From M3007 sp037130425 (GTDB lineage: Bacteria; Bacteroidota; Bacteroidia; Chitinophagales; Saprospiraceae), in assembly GCA_037130425.1 (NCBI GenBank), contig JBAXTB010000367.1, forward strand, positions 1 to 5,810: a stretch of DNA of 5,810 nt, written 5' to 3'. The notes beneath the pieces are model-generated. The model had not been told where the DNA came from and searched no databases. It was given only the letters and a program-made list of their open reading frames with translations. Both the position numbers and the translations under genes were made by a program. Positions within the stretch are counted from its first letter, which is position 1. Each line of letters starts with the position of its first letter. Shown here piece by piece: positions 5,791 to 5,810 of the stretch.

Positions 5791-5810
5791 ATGGTAAAAA
5801 TACATAATTT
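5791..5810 (+). CDS. Possible 5' end of a gene running off the right edge
   Basis: An ATG at 5791 is preceded by GGAGAAG (5780-5786), which leaves 7 bases between GGAG and the start, a good Shine-Dalgarno spacing. Only six codons (M V K I H N) are visible, so coding cannot be judged. If real, it is divergent from the radical SAM operon and the AATCCCTTCGGG repeats lie in the shared intergenic region. Clear Shine-Dalgarno sites are uncommon in this kind of genome, so chance is a real alternative. Confidence 0.2.

Overview
The window looks like a chromosomal segment from a member of the Bacteroidota, possibly the Saprospiraceae/Chitinophagia side, although the sequence does not fix the family. 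Three things point there. A periplasm-linker/beta-barrel protein is coupled to a lipoprotein with a Bacteroidota-like lipobox. Most starts lack a clear Shine-Dalgarno sequence. The intergenic spaces carry dense short palindromic repeats. No rRNA, tRNA, CRISPR array, transposase or integrase is visible.

Layout. (i) 1-2273, plus strand: the 3' part of a gene for an outer-membrane beta-barrel protein with a long disordered N-terminal linker, entering from the left edge. A lipoprotein gene follows, coupled by a stop/start overlap (TAATG). The pair probably forms a cell-envelope unit. (ii) 2274-2561: non-coding, holding a foldback element of about 209 bp whose arms are built from a 15-bp tandem unit. 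(iii) 2562-3047, minus strand: a DUF1569 (DinB/YfiT-like) protein. It is divergent from (iv) 3238-4119, plus strand: a stand-alone HipA-like kinase-fold protein with no HipB-type partner in view. (v) 4120-4327: the convergent gap, with a perfect-armed inverted pair of CTCCGAGG palindromes (REPIN-like) and a third copy that also reads as an intrinsic terminator. (vi) 4328-5636, minus strand: a two-gene operon. A radical SAM protein with a SPASM/twitch-like C-terminus overlaps by 8 nt a 122-residue protein carrying a CxxC motif. (vii) 5637-5810: a second, unrelated palindrome family (AATCCCTTCGGG, three copies) upstream of the radical SAM operon, and a possible gene start at the right edge.

Functional reading. 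The envelope pair, the DUF1569/HipA-like divergent pair and the radical SAM/CxxC pair are three independent modules separated by repeat-rich spacers. The radical SAM plus CxxC-protein operon and the repeat elements deserve most attention. I see no clear evidence for a defence island, a biosynthetic cluster or a complete novel system. Apart from the two left-hand genes and the radical SAM pair, nothing shows that these genes work together.
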